Assembly: GCF_000016645.1 (NCBI RefSeq)
Contig: NC_009441.1
Span: 2,976,001-3,040,000, forward strand
From: Flavobacterium johnsoniae UW101
GTDB lineage: Bacteria > Bacteroidota > Bacteroidia > Flavobacteriales > Flavobacteriaceae
Reading direction: 5' to 3'
DNA length: 64,000 nucleotides
A program made the translations under genes and the position numbers. Positions 51,581 through 59,661 of this stretch are shown here, one piece after another. Below the pieces are notes generated by a model that was given only the letters and a program-made list of their open reading frames with translations, searched no databases and was not told the DNA's origin. Each line of letters begins with the position of its first letter. Within the stretch, counting starts at the first letter, position 1.

Positions 51581-52941
51581 ACCGTCATCGAAAACAAATT
51601 GGTTTCCGGTGACTTTCTTTTTAAATGTAAATCAAAAGCCATACAGATATTACGAACAAATGGTCTTCCGGCTTCAGTAATTTTTATTTTATTCTCTTCA
51701 ATTAAAATCAATTGATCGCTTTCTATTTCTTTTAGAGATAATAAAACTTCAGGCAGTTCTTTAAAATATAAAGAATCATTGCTCCATGATGTTTCAAGCT
51801 CACAGGTTAAGTTTAAAATATGTTTTCTAATGATAAGATCTTCATCACTTAAAATATGACCTTTTACAACCGGAAGCTGGTTCCATTCTAAAATTTGATA
51901 GTAATCTTCCAGGTTTTTAGTATTTTGAGCAAAGCCATACCAGCTGTCGCTAATTGAAGAAACTCCTAAACCAATCATAAGCTGTGTTTTAGAAGCACTG
52001 TAACCCATAAAATTTCGATGCATTGTTTTGTTTTGTGCCGAGTGATATAAACTGTCAGACTTTAAAGCAAAATGATCCATGCCAATTTCATGATACCCAT
52101 TTGCAGAAAGTAATAGTTTACCAGTTTCGTAAAGTTTTCTTTTCTCGCCATCTTTTGGGAGGTTTTCTTCATTAAAACCGCGTTGTCCGTTTCCTTTTAT
52201 CCAGGGTACGTGAGCATAACTGTAAAATGCCAGTCTGTCTGGTTTTACAGAATTGGTTTTTTCGACTGTATCAATTACATCTTCAACCGTTTGAAAAGGA
52301 AGCCCAAATATAATATCGTGTCCTATAGAAGTGTAACCAATTTCTTTGGCCCAAAAAGTTACTTTGGCTACATTGTGAAAAGGCTGAATTCGGTTGATTG
52401 CCTTCTGTACTTTTTCAGAATAATCCTGAACTCCAAAACTAACCCGGCGAAAGCCTAAATCATATAATCTTTTTAATTGATCATAAGTAGTGTTATTGGG
52501 ATGCCCTTCAAAACTAAACTCATGATTTTCGGCTTTATTGGCAAAGCTGAAAATACCATTTATTAAATGCTCTAAATTATGTGCTGAAAAAAAAGTAGGT
52601 GTTCCGCCTCCTAAATGAATTTCCTTTATAAGAGGTCTTTCTGGTAATAATTTGCAGTACAATCTCCATTCTTTTAAAACGGCTTGTATGTATTTTTCTT
52701 CAACAGTATGATTCTTTGTAATTCGTTTGTTGCAGCCGCAAAAGGTGCACATGCTTTCGCAAAATGGAAGATGAATGTATAAACTTATTCCGTTTTGAGA
52801 ATTGCTTTCAGAAAACGCTCTCTGAAATGATGATTTCCATTCTTCTATCGTAAAAGCAGCTTCATTCCAATAAGGTACGGTAGGATAACTGGTGTATCTT
52901 GGCCCTGGTACATTGTACTTTTGGGTTAGTGAAATTTTCAT
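51577..52941 (-). CDS. hemN: Oxygen-independent coproporphyrinogen III dehydrogenase HemN
   Basis: This radical-SAM enzyme converts coproporphyrinogen III to protoporphyrinogen IX without oxygen, supplying haem for cbb3 oxidase at low oxygen. The 454-residue protein (ATG at 52941) has the CxxxCxxC cluster as C61, C65 and C68 (CESMCTFCGC), then LGGGTPTFFS, FGVQDY and the HemN-type YSYAHVPWIKGNGQ. An upstream TTG at 52965 falls inside the -7 element and is rejected. Its promoter carries an FNR-like site. Confidence 0.94.
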   Translation of the reverse strand: MKISLTQKYNVPGPRYTSYPTVPYWNEAAFTIEEWKSSFQRAFSESNSQNGISLYIHLPFCESMCTFCGCNKRITKNHTVEEKYIQAVLKEWRLYCKLLPERPLIKEIHLGGGTPTFFSAHNLEHLINGIFSFANKAENHEFSFEGHPNNTTYDQLKRLYDLGFRRVSFGVQDYSEKVQKAINRIQPFHNVAKVTFWAKEIGYTSIGHDIIFGLPFQTVEDVIDTVEKTNSVKPDRLAFYSYAHVPWIKGNGQRGFNEENLPKDGEKRKLYETGKLLLSANGYHEIGMDHFALKSDSLYHSAQNKTMHRNFMGYSASKTQLMIGLGVSSISDSWYGFAQNTKNLEDYYQILEWNQLPVVKGHILSDEDLIIRKHILNLTCELETSWSNDSLYFKELPEVLLSLKEIESDQLILIEENKIKITEAGRPFVRNICMAFDLHLKRKSPETNLFSMTV

Positions 52942-52962
52942 AAAGACGGATTTAGTTTTCAC

Positions 52963-53006
52963 CAAAATTACTACACGAAACCGGGGTATAAAATGACAAA
53001 TATCAT
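52963..53006 (-). promoter_or_regulatory. FNR-like site and promoter of hemN
   Basis: The palindrome ATGAC-AAAT-ATCAT (52993-53006) is centred 29.5 nt upstream of TAATTTTG (minus strand, 52970-52963), the same geometry as at ccoS. Transcription would start near 52957, 16 nt before the ATG at 52941. Confidence 0.75.
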
Positions 53007-53015
53007 ATTAATTAA

Positions 53016-53047
53016 CAAAAAAAAAGAGACCCATAAAGAGCCTCTTT
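53016..53047 (-). terminator. Terminator of the 53070 gene
   Basis: On the minus strand AAAGAG pairs with CTCTTT and a T run of about nine follows. It stands just before the hemN promoter. The stem is short. Confidence 0.55.
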
Positions 53048-53069
53048 CTACTGAATTAAATAACTAACA

Positions 53070-53540
53070 TTAAATAGAATCCTGAATGATTTTATGCCAT
53101 TTTTTCGCAAACATATGATCCTGATAAACGCTTATTTGTTTAATGCGGTCATCATCAAAATCATAGAATGGAATTATTATTTTTCTAGAAGTTTCTTTAT
53201 CCTGAAATTCAAAATCAATTTTTACGATTGTATCTGAACTGCCTTCTGTAGTTAAAACTAATTTACAAGACGAAACACTCTTTAAATCTACATAAGTAGA
53301 TTCCTGTTGATTTGGATTGAAATTCATTAAAATGAATTTTCTGTTTTTTTGATCAATCGTAAGTGTTTTGTTGTTTTGAGATTCAGTCAAATCAAATTGC
53401 TCTGGATTATTTGGATTGAATTTCTTCTTGATATTTAATATTCTTGATTTGTTTGCAGCGCTCGATCGTGCCGAAAAATACATTGGAATGGCTACTATGA
53501 TGGCGATCACAATACCAATTATGGTTACACTTGTTTCCAT
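53070..53540 (-). CDS. Single-pass membrane protein of unknown function
   Basis: The 156-residue protein has an N-terminal helix (SVTIIGIVIAIIVAIPMYFSA), then a soluble domain with alternating beta strands (KTLTIDQKNRKFILMNF, SSCKLVLTTEG, KIDFEFQDKETSRKIIIPFYDF). No named family is recognised. The helix comes first with little before it, suggesting an N-out/C-in orientation. It is monocistronic, with a weak terminator at 53016. Confidence 0.7.
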   Translation of the reverse strand: METSVTIIGIVIAIIVAIPMYFSARSSAANKSRILNIKKKFNPNNPEQFDLTESQNNKTLTIDQKNRKFILMNFNPNQQESTYVDLKSVSSCKLVLTTEGSSDTIVKIDFEFQDKETSRKIIIPFYDFDDDRIKQISVYQDHMFAKKWHKIIQDSI

Positions 53541-53652
53541 TTTTGATTTAAGTTTTTGGTGAAAAATAAATGAAATGATAAACAGTTTTCAGGTTGAAAA
53601 CGGTTTACTTATTTGTGAAGAATTGCTCTTCAGAATAAAATTCAAGTTTTAT

Positions 53653-54000
53653 TTACCAGAAAAAATGGAAGGCGTAGAGCAATAACATGATTTTTTTGCT
53701 CTGAGCAGTAAACTGATTTGTAAAGTTGAATGCAGATTTAACTGCTTTGTGAGGCGGAATAACAACTAACAGCGCATCAAACCATTTGATGACAACGGCT
53801 GTATCTGTTTTAATATTTGCAGCAAATTGATAACTGCCCTGAGGCTGAATAAATGCTGATGAATCGGCTGTTTCTTTGCAGAAATTGGTATCCGTTTTTT
53901 GACTTTCATTTTTTTGCACAGGAAACTCGTTTGCCTGAGCAGCAAAAAGTCCGATGATCAAAAGTGATACAAAAAATATGGTTTTACGAATCCAATTCAT
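53653..54000 (-). CDS. Secreted or periplasmic small protein, hypothetical
   Basis: The 115-residue protein starts MNWIRKTIFFVSLLIIGLFAAQANEF, a clear signal peptide cleaved near residue 23. The mature part is polar with one cysteine (FCKETADSS), a hydrophobic patch (FDALLVVIPPHKAV) and an aromatic C-terminus (LLLYAFHFFW). I do not recognise a family. It lies alone between the 53070 and DoxX genes on the same strand. Confidence 0.55.
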   Translation of the reverse strand: MNWIRKTIFFVSLLIIGLFAAQANEFPVQKNESQKTDTNFCKETADSSAFIQPQGSYQFAANIKTDTAVVIKWFDALLVVIPPHKAVKSAFNFTNQFTAQSKKIMLLLYAFHFFW

Positions 54001-54117
54001 GGCTGCGAATTTAGTTCATAAAACACAATAAATGAAATTTTAAGTGCTAATTACTTCTTAAAAGTAGCTTTATTATTTTATCCTCAACATTTGTAGAATA
54101 GTTGAGGATAAAATTAT

Positions 54118-54540
54118 TTATTGCTGCATTTTAAAGTAATAGTCGGCTGAGTGTTTTCCTCCTCCGTAAAATAAGAAGAAGATGCAAAGCAGTAAAACTA
54201 CTATGGCAAGAATTAAACTTTCAGAGTGCATGCGTCCCATAAAATTAACGAGAACAGCACCAAATAGTACAGGTAATTGAGCTGCAATTGCCCAGCGGGT
54301 AAGCAGCCCGAATACAATCATTATGCCTCCAATCATGTGGGCCGGTGCAATATAATGCAGAAGAAACATTCCGCCCCCAAACTGATCTATAGGAGAAATT
54401 AAATCATGTAAATACTGAATGTTTGTTACAAATGAAATTCCTTTCATAAATAAAAAAACACCCAATATAATACGCACCAAATCTACTGGTAAATAAGTAT
54501 GCGAATTAGCCCACTTATTTAAGCTTTTAACATTTTCCAT
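54118..54540 (-). CDS. DoxX family membrane protein
   Basis: The 140-residue protein has four membrane helices with the DoxX-type pattern VRIILGVFLFMKGISFV in the first helix, a middle segment with IAPAHMIGGIMIVFGLLTRWAA-like helices, and a C-terminal helix ending FLFYGGGKHSADYYF. DoxX proteins are poorly understood; some relate to thiosulfate:quinone oxidoreductase or to oxidative-stress membrane complexes. No partner gene adjoins it, so the role is open. Confidence 0.85.
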   Translation of the reverse strand: MENVKSLNKWANSHTYLPVDLVRIILGVFLFMKGISFVTNIQYLHDLISPIDQFGGGMFLLHYIAPAHMIGGIMIVFGLLTRWAIAAQLPVLFGAVLVNFMGRMHSESLILAIVVLLLCIFFLFYGGGKHSADYYFKMQQ

Positions 54541-54660
54541 GATACTACGTGATTAAAAATTACATATAAAGTTACTAATTTTTAATGATATATTTAATTT
54601 AAGTATCTGAAAATGAGTTTTTTGATATTTATTTAACAGCTTTTCAAAATTTTAAAACTG

Positions 54661-56289
54661 CTAAACCTGAATAACTCCCAAATTAAATGGTTTTTGAATA
54701 GGAGCGTGGTTTGCTGCTTCGATTCCCATTGAGATCCATTTGCGGGTATCAAGCGGATCGATAATAGCATCTGTCCATAATCTTGATGCCGCATAATATG
54801 GAGAAGTCTGCTCGTCGTAACGTGCTTTTATTTTATTGAATAATTCTGCTTCTTTGGCTTCATCAATAACTTCGCCTTTAGCTTTAAGCGAAGAAGCTTC
54901 AATTTGCGCTAAAACTTTAGCTGCCTGAGTTCCTCCCATAACAGCAAGTTCTGCACTTGGCCATGCGAAAATTAATCTTGGATCATAGGCTTTTCCGCAC
55001 ATCGCATAATTTCCTGCACCATAAGAATTACCTACAATTACTGTGAATTTTGGTACAACAGAATTGCTTACTGCGTTTACCATTTTAGCACCATCTTTAA
55101 TAATTCCGCCATGTTCAGATTTTGAACCTACCATAAATCCGGTAACATCTTGTAAAAATACCAGCGGAATCTTTTTTTGATTGCAATTTGCAATAAATCG
55201 GGTTGCTTTGTCTGCGCTGTCAGAGTAAATTACGCCTCCAAACTGCATTTCGCCTTTTTTGGTCTTTACCACTTTTCGCTGGTTCGCCACAATTCCGACA
55301 GCCCAGCCGTCTATTCTGGCATAACCGGTTATTAATGATTGTCCGTAACCTTCTTTATACGCTTCAAATTCTGAATTATCAACCAAACGTTTTATGATTT
55401 CCATCATGTCGTATTGATCTGTTCTGGCTTTTGGTAAAATTCCGTAAATGTCATTTTGGTCTAAAGCAGGTTTTTCAGCTTTGATTCGGCTGTAGCCGGC
55501 TTTATCAAAATCACCAATTTTATCTACAATATTTTTAATTTTATCTAAAGCATCTTTGTCATCTTTAGCTTTATAGTCTGTAACTCCAGAAATTTCGCAG
55601 TGTGTTGTTGCACCGCCCAGAGTTTCGTTGTCGATAGTTTCTCCAATTGCTGCTTTAACCAAATAACTTCCGGCAAGGAAAATACTGCCTGTTTTGTCTA
55701 CAATTAAAGCTTCATCGCTCATAATGGGCAGATAAGCACCTCCGGCAACACAGCTTCCCATAACGGCAGCGATTTGTGTAATTCCCATACTGCTCATTTG
55801 AGCATTATTTCTAAAAATGCGTCCGAAATGTTCTTTGTCAGGAAAAATTTCATCCTGCATAGGCAGGTAAACTCCGGCACTGTCTACTAAATATATAATT
55901 GGAAGTCTGTTTTCGATTGCAATTTCCTGCGCTCGAAGATTCTTTTTTCCTGTTATTGGAAACCAGGCTCCGGCTTTTACCGTCGCATCATTCGCAACCA
56001 CAATGCATTGCTTTCCTTTTATGTATCCTATTTTAATTACAACTCCGCCAGACGGACATCCGCCGTGTTCAGCGTACATTCCTTCGCCGGCAAAACCGCC
56101 AATTTCAATACTATTTGAATTTTCATCTAATAAATAATCGATACGTTCACGAGCCGTCATTTTTCCTTCGGCATGTAATTTTTCAATTCGTTTTTCGCCT
56201 CCGCCCAATTTTACTTTGGCAAATTTTTGTTTTAATTCTGAAAGTAAGAGTTTATTGTGATCTTCGTTTTTATTGAAGTTTAAATCCAT
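54661..56289 (-). CDS. Acyl-CoA carboxylase carboxyltransferase (beta) subunit, methylcrotonyl-CoA type
   Basis: The 542-residue protein transfers carboxyl from biotin to an acyl-CoA. Two crotonase-like halves are present: VANDATVKAGAWFPITGKK with VDSAGVYLPMQDE, and FMVGSKSEHGGIIKDGAKMV with GNSYGAGNYAMCGKAYDP. The EHGG-IIKDGAKM segment and length favour methylcrotonyl-CoA carboxylase (leucine degradation) over propionyl-CoA carboxylase. No biotin-carboxylase alpha subunit lies near, so it is encoded elsewhere. It is divergent from tetR. Confidence 0.88.
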   Translation of the reverse strand: MDLNFNKNEDHNKLLLSELKQKFAKVKLGGGEKRIEKLHAEGKMTARERIDYLLDENSNSIEIGGFAGEGMYAEHGGCPSGGVVIKIGYIKGKQCIVVANDATVKAGAWFPITGKKNLRAQEIAIENRLPIIYLVDSAGVYLPMQDEIFPDKEHFGRIFRNNAQMSSMGITQIAAVMGSCVAGGAYLPIMSDEALIVDKTGSIFLAGSYLVKAAIGETIDNETLGGATTHCEISGVTDYKAKDDKDALDKIKNIVDKIGDFDKAGYSRIKAEKPALDQNDIYGILPKARTDQYDMMEIIKRLVDNSEFEAYKEGYGQSLITGYARIDGWAVGIVANQRKVVKTKKGEMQFGGVIYSDSADKATRFIANCNQKKIPLVFLQDVTGFMVGSKSEHGGIIKDGAKMVNAVSNSVVPKFTVIVGNSYGAGNYAMCGKAYDPRLIFAWPSAELAVMGGTQAAKVLAQIEASSLKAKGEVIDEAKEAELFNKIKARYDEQTSPYYAASRLWTDAIIDPLDTRKWISMGIEAANHAPIQKPFNLGVIQV

Positions 56290-56386
56290 GATATAATATT
56301 GATTTTACAAAATAGTGTTGGCTAATTTACAAAATCAATTGAAATAAACCGATTGCTTTGTGAATTAAGAAAAAGTTTATATTTCT

Positions 56387-56403
56387 GTTTCTATGTGTTT
56401 AAA
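56387..56403. repeat. TCTATGTGTTTAAA-family repeat copy
   Basis: GTTTCTATGTGTTTAAA here is the same as the core of both arms of the 21-bp inverted repeat at 58166-58186 and 58290-58310. Confidence 0.55.
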
Positions 56404-56441
56404 TCAATTACACCAATTATTTTTCTTTAATTTGCTTTTTC

Positions 56442-56455
56442 ATACCAATTAGTAT
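56442..56455. promoter_or_regulatory. Probable TetR operator before tetR
   Basis: ATACCAATTAGTAT is a palindrome with one mismatch and matches the core ATACTAATTAGTAT of the downstream site. It lies 5 nt before the tetR start codon, fitting autorepression. Confidence 0.65.
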
Positions 56456-56459
56456 TTTT

Positions 56460-57050
56460 ATGTCTAAAGCTGCCAATACCCGACTTACTATTCTTCATAA
56501 AGCATTTGAATTGATATACACTAAAGGATATCAAACTACTAGTGTTGATGAAATTATTGCAACTACTCAAGTTACAAAAGGAGCTTTTTATTATCATTTT
56601 AAAAATAAAGATGAAATGGGAGTTGCAATTATAGAAGAAATTCTAAAGCCGACAATGCAGGAACATTTTATAAAACCAACTGAAGTTTCTCAAAATCCAA
56701 TAGAAGATTTTTATAATATGATTTCATATCTGTTATTAGAAGATCCTTTTTTGCAGGTAAAATATGGCTGTCCGGTTGGAAATCTTACTCAGGAAATGAC
56801 GCCCTGGAATACTAAGTTTAGCGAAGCTTTGACTGAATTAGTCAATTTATGGAAAACTACAATTATAAATTCAATTGAAAAAGGTAAAGAATCTGGTTTG
56901 ATTCGCAAAGATGTTATTGGTGAACAAGTAGCTTTTTTTATCCTTTCAGGCTATTGGGGAATACGAAATTTTGGAAAACTTCAAAATGATAATTCAGTAT
57001 ATCTTATTTATTTAGAAGAGCTTAAGAAATATTTGGACGGTTTGAAATAA
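56460..57050 (+). CDS. TetR/AcrR-family repressor
   Basis: The 196-residue protein has an N-terminal HTH (ILHKAFELIYTKGYQTTSVDEIIATTQVTKGAFYYHFKNKDEM, about 10-52). Its C-terminal ligand domain carries VKYGCPVGNLTQEM, the conserved cysteine segment of the LmrA/YxaF-like branch. Its start is only 5 nt from the operator-like ATACCAATTAGTAT. The next operon has a perfect palindromic version, so it should repress itself and that operon. The inducer is unknown; a hydrophobic or thiol-reactive compound is possible given the conserved cysteine. Confidence 0.88.
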   Translation: MSKAANTRLTILHKAFELIYTKGYQTTSVDEIIATTQVTKGAFYYHFKNKDEMGVAIIEEILKPTMQEHFIKPTEVSQNPIEDFYNMISYLLLEDPFLQVKYGCPVGNLTQEMTPWNTKFSEALTELVNLWKTTIINSIEKGKESGLIRKDVIGEQVAFFILSGYWGIRNFGKLQNDNSVYLIYLEELKKYLDGLK

Positions 57051-57061
57051 AATTATTTTTT

Positions 57062-57098
57062 AAAACATACTAATTAGTATGTTTTTTGAATATATTTG
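57062..57098 (+). promoter_or_regulatory. TetR operator and promoter of the membrane-protein operon; also tetR terminator
   Basis: A 24-bp perfect palindrome (57062-57085, core ATACTAATTAGTAT) is followed by TTTT and, at 57091-57098, by a TATATTTG -7 element. The palindrome centre is 17.5 nt before the -7, covering the -33 position, so bound repressor would block RNA polymerase. As RNA it forms a stem followed by Us, so it may also end the tetR transcript. Confidence 0.75.
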
Positions 57099-57119
57099 CA
57101 TTGTCTAAATCAAAAAACA

Positions 57120-57578
57120 ATGTATCAAACTCTTTTATCAGGCCATTCGTTTATAAGATGGCTCGTATTGTTAAGCTTATTATATTCTATGTATATCGCT
57201 TACAAAGGTTATTCTCAAAAACTTCCTTTTACCAAAAAAGATAATCTCATCCGGCACTGGACAGCAACAATTGCTCATATCCAGCTTCTTTTTGGAATTT
57301 TGGTTTATATGCAGAGTCCAATTGTGAAATATTTCTGGAGAAATTACAAAGATGCTTTTCTAAATCTGGATGCTTCATTTTTTGGAATTATTCATATCTT
57401 TTTAATGTTAACTGCGATAGTTTTTATTACAATTGGTTCGGCTTTAGCCAAAAGAAAACTTTCTGATGAGCAAAAATTCAGAACCATGTTTTTGTGGTTT
57501 TCAATTGCTTTGATAATTATTTTTATTGCCATTCCGTGGCCATTTTCTCCTCTTGCAAGCCGACCTTATTTTAGATAA
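57120..57578 (+). CDS. Four-helix membrane protein of unknown function
   Basis: The 152-residue protein (ATG at 57120) has about four membrane helices, with histidines in or next to several (GHSFIRWLV, RHWTATIAHIQLLFG, IIHIFLMLTAIVFI). Histidines on opposed helices hint at haem or quinone binding, but no family is recognised. It is first in the operon controlled by the TetR operator, 2 nt before the DUF3817 gene. Confidence 0.7.
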   Translation: MYQTLLSGHSFIRWLVLLSLLYSMYIAYKGYSQKLPFTKKDNLIRHWTATIAHIQLLFGILVYMQSPIVKYFWRNYKDAFLNLDASFFGIIHIFLMLTAIVFITIGSALAKRKLSDEQKFRTMFLWFSIALIIIFIAIPWPFSPLASRPYFR

Positions 57579-57580
57579 TT

Positions 57581-57892
57581 ATGAAAAATTTATTAAATAC
57601 AAATACCGGACGATTACGAATTATTGGTTTCCTTGAAGGAACATCACTTTTAATTCTGCTTTTTATTGCAATGCCAATGAAATATGTTTTTGAAATGCCA
57701 TTTTTAACGAGACCTGTTGGGACAATTCATGGCGCTTTATTTCTGCTTTTTGTTTTTAACACTTTAAGTGTTGGAGTAGAGCAGAACTGGAAATTTAAGG
57801 ACACAACCTGGAAAGTACTTTTGGCCTGTGTAATTCCATTTGGTACTTTTTACATCGATTCTAAGATTTTAAGTAAAATTCAAAACCATTAA
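57581..57892 (+). CDS. DUF3817 membrane protein
   Basis: The 103-residue protein has three membrane helices and the DUF3817 pattern RLRIIGFLEGTSLLILLFIAMPMKY, then GTIHGALFLLFVFNTL. The GxxEGxSLL and HGxLFLxY-type motifs identify it; the HG motif is intact. DUF3817 proteins are found alone or fused to transporters; the role is unknown. It is second in the TetR-controlled operon. Confidence 0.88.
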   Translation: MKNLLNTNTGRLRIIGFLEGTSLLILLFIAMPMKYVFEMPFLTRPVGTIHGALFLLFVFNTLSVGVEQNWKFKDTTWKVLLACVIPFGTFYIDSKILSKIQNH

Positions 57893-57897
57893 AATTT

Positions 57898-58104
57898 ATG
57901 ATTTTTGTATTCAAAACAAACGTTGACAGCATTTCGAAAGTAAAGAAAGTTACCCCAAAACTGAATCGGTTATTTCCCAATTCAAAATGGAATTTTGATC
58001 TCGAAGATTGTGATAATATTCTGCGATTTGAATGTAAAGATGATAATATTGAAAAGGTAATTTTTTTAATGAAAGTAATTGGTTTCGAATGTGAAGCCTT
58101 ATAA
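57898..58104 (+). CDS. Small HMA-like protein lacking the metal-binding cysteines
   Basis: The 68-residue soluble protein follows an HMA-like beta-alpha-beta order (FVFKTNVDSISKVKKVTPKLNR, then WNFDLEDCDNILRFECKD, then FLMKVIGFECEAL). The CxxC of metallochaperones is replaced by VDSI. It is third in the TetR-controlled operon, 6 nt after DUF3817. Its length and C-terminal GFEC-type ending resemble other flavobacterial small HMA-like proteins. Function unknown; perhaps a partner-binding module. Confidence 0.7.
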   Translation: MIFVFKTNVDSISKVKKVTPKLNRLFPNSKWNFDLEDCDNILRFECKDDNIEKVIFLMKVIGFECEAL

Positions 58105-58110
58105 AAACAG

Positions 58111-58140
58111 AAAACATCCGTTGCAGCGGATGTTTTTTTT
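58111..58140 (+). terminator. Terminator of the TetR-controlled operon
   Basis: AAAACATCCG with CGGATGTTTT around TTGCAG, then a T run. Confidence 0.85.
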
Positions 58141-58165
58141 TATATAAACGATTGTGTGTAATTAA

Positions 58166-58310
58166 TTTAAACACATAGAAACATAGGTTTTTAGTTTTCT
58201 TAATAAAGATTAAAAAAAAAATGATATATCATTTACACATAGGCTATATTTGTTAATGCAAATGAAATTGCCTTTTGCGAAAACAAAATCTATGTTTCTA
58301 TGTGTTTAAA
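58166..58310. repeat. Widely spaced 21-bp inverted repeat, TCTATGTGTTTAAA family
   Basis: Arms at 58166-58186 and 58290-58310 are perfect 21-bp inverted repeats, 103 nt apart. Another partial copy lies at 56387-56403. The interior is AT-rich and non-coding and holds a 12-bp palindrome ATGATATATCAT at 58221. It could be a small non-autonomous mobile element or a fold-back RNA between lpxD and the TetR operon. Confidence 0.65.
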
Positions 58311-58328
58311 AATATTTAGAATTGCAGA

Positions 58329-59327
58329 TTATTTTTTAGGAGCGCAAACCATTCGTTTTAGCATTGCCCATTGTTTTAATGCATCACGAGCTTCAACAGC
58401 AGGATAACCCAGCATTGTTTTTCCGGCAGGAACATCTCCAGTAACACCAGATCCGGCGCCAATTACAGCTCCGTCACCAATTGTGGTATGGTCTTTTATT
58501 GAAGCGCTTCCGCCAATAATAACTCCGTTTCCTAAAGTTACAGAACCTGCTAAACCACTGTTTCCAGCCATAATACAGAATCGGCCTAATTTACTGTTAT
58601 GTCCAATTTGTACTAAATTGTCAATTTTACAGCCGTCGCCTAAAACGGTCGAACTGAATTTTCCACGGTCAACGCAGGAATTGGCTCCGATTTCAACTCC
58701 GTTTCCAATGATTACGTTTCCAATTTGAGGAATTTTTACTAAACCTTTTTCAGTACAAGGACGAAATCCAAAACCATCGGCTCCAATTGTAGCATTTGGG
58801 TGAATAATACAATCACTTCCAATATGACAACGCTCACGTACAACGCTTCCTGACCAGATAATGGTGTTTTTTCCAATAGTACATTCATCCAAAATGGTAA
58901 CGTTTGGGTAAATCGTTGCATTAGCACCAATTTCAACTTTAGGTCCAATATAACATCCCGCACCAATTTTAGCACCTTCACCAATTACAGCTGTTTCGTC
59001 TATAGTGGCGGTTTTGTGTATATTGTTATGGAATATTGGTGTAGGAGGAGCAAAAAGAGCAAGGATTTGTGACATCGCCAAATCTGCATTTTTAACCTTA
59101 ATAAAAGCGCGATTTTCACCAGGTTCAATCGAAATATCCTCGTTTACAACTGCAATTGAAGCATTTGATGTCGACCAGTATTTTTCGTATTTTTTATTTC
59201 CTATAAAAGAAATCTCTGAAGTTGTAGCTTTTTCTAATTGCTCAGTTGCGGTAATGTTCTGCGAAGTAGTGCCGTAAATTACGCCATTAATTACTTCATT
59301 AATTTCTTGAATTGAATAGGATCTCAT
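58329..59327 (-). CDS. lpxD: UDP-3-O-acylglucosamine N-acyltransferase LpxD
   Basis: This enzyme adds the second acyl chain to UDP-3-O-acyl-glucosamine, the third step of lipid A synthesis. The 332-residue protein (ATG at 59327; the in-frame TTG two codons upstream is rejected) has an N-terminal uridine-binding domain and a long hexapeptide beta-helix at about 100-310. The catalytic histidine lies in LVQIGHNSKLG. It stands apart from lpxA, lpxC and fabZ, with no such neighbours here. Confidence 0.94.
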   Translation of the reverse strand: MRSYSIQEINEVINGVIYGTTSQNITATEQLEKATTSEISFIGNKKYEKYWSTSNASIAVVNEDISIEPGENRAFIKVKNADLAMSQILALFAPPTPIFHNNIHKTATIDETAVIGEGAKIGAGCYIGPKVEIGANATIYPNVTILDECTIGKNTIIWSGSVVRERCHIGSDCIIHPNATIGADGFGFRPCTEKGLVKIPQIGNVIIGNGVEIGANSCVDRGKFSSTVLGDGCKIDNLVQIGHNSKLGRFCIMAGNSGLAGSVTLGNGVIIGGSASIKDHTTIGDGAVIGAGSGVTGDVPAGKTMLGYPAVEARDALKQWAMLKRMVCAPKK

Positions 59328-59616
59328 TGACAATTTTAATCGACTTAGGGTTAATTTTTGCCAAATAAAACAAATTAGATTTTAATTACCTAATAAATTT
59401 TTTATGTTTCTTAATAAATATTTAAAATAGAAGTCTAAATATTACAAAATTAACATTTTAACTATTAAATTACTGAAAGTTTTTTAATGTTTGGAATTGC
59501 TGTAGCTGTGTTTTTGACTTAATTGTCTTAAATTTTGATGCTGTAGGAAATAAATAATTTAATTGATAAGTAGCGACTTACATTTGTTTTGTTAATTGTT
59601 TAGTTCAGTGAAGATT
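59328..59616. other. Intergenic stretch, AT-rich, without recognised gene
   Basis: The roughly 330-bp gap between lpxD and msrB holds no supported open reading frame. It is AT-rich. I see no clear -33/-7 promoter for lpxD in it; the only structured part is the hairpin group at its right end that serves msrB. Confidence 0.5.
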
Positions 59617-59653
59617 AAAAAAAAGCGATTCGCTTTTTTTTGAAGGAATCGCT
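59617..59653 (-). terminator. msrB terminator
   Basis: On the minus strand AAGCGATTC pairs with GAATCGCTT around a 12-nt loop and runs into eight Ts. A competing inner stem is also possible. Confidence 0.75.
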
Positions 59654-59661
59654 TGTAGAAT

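Noticed and set aside
52942..52965. hemN start at the upstream TTG
   Set aside because: That codon overlaps the -7 promoter element, and the following ATG begins the conserved N-terminus.
58221..58232. ATGATATATCAT as a further FNR-like site
   Set aside because: The half-sites are 2 rather than 4 nt apart and it sits inside a repeat element, not before a fitting -7 element.
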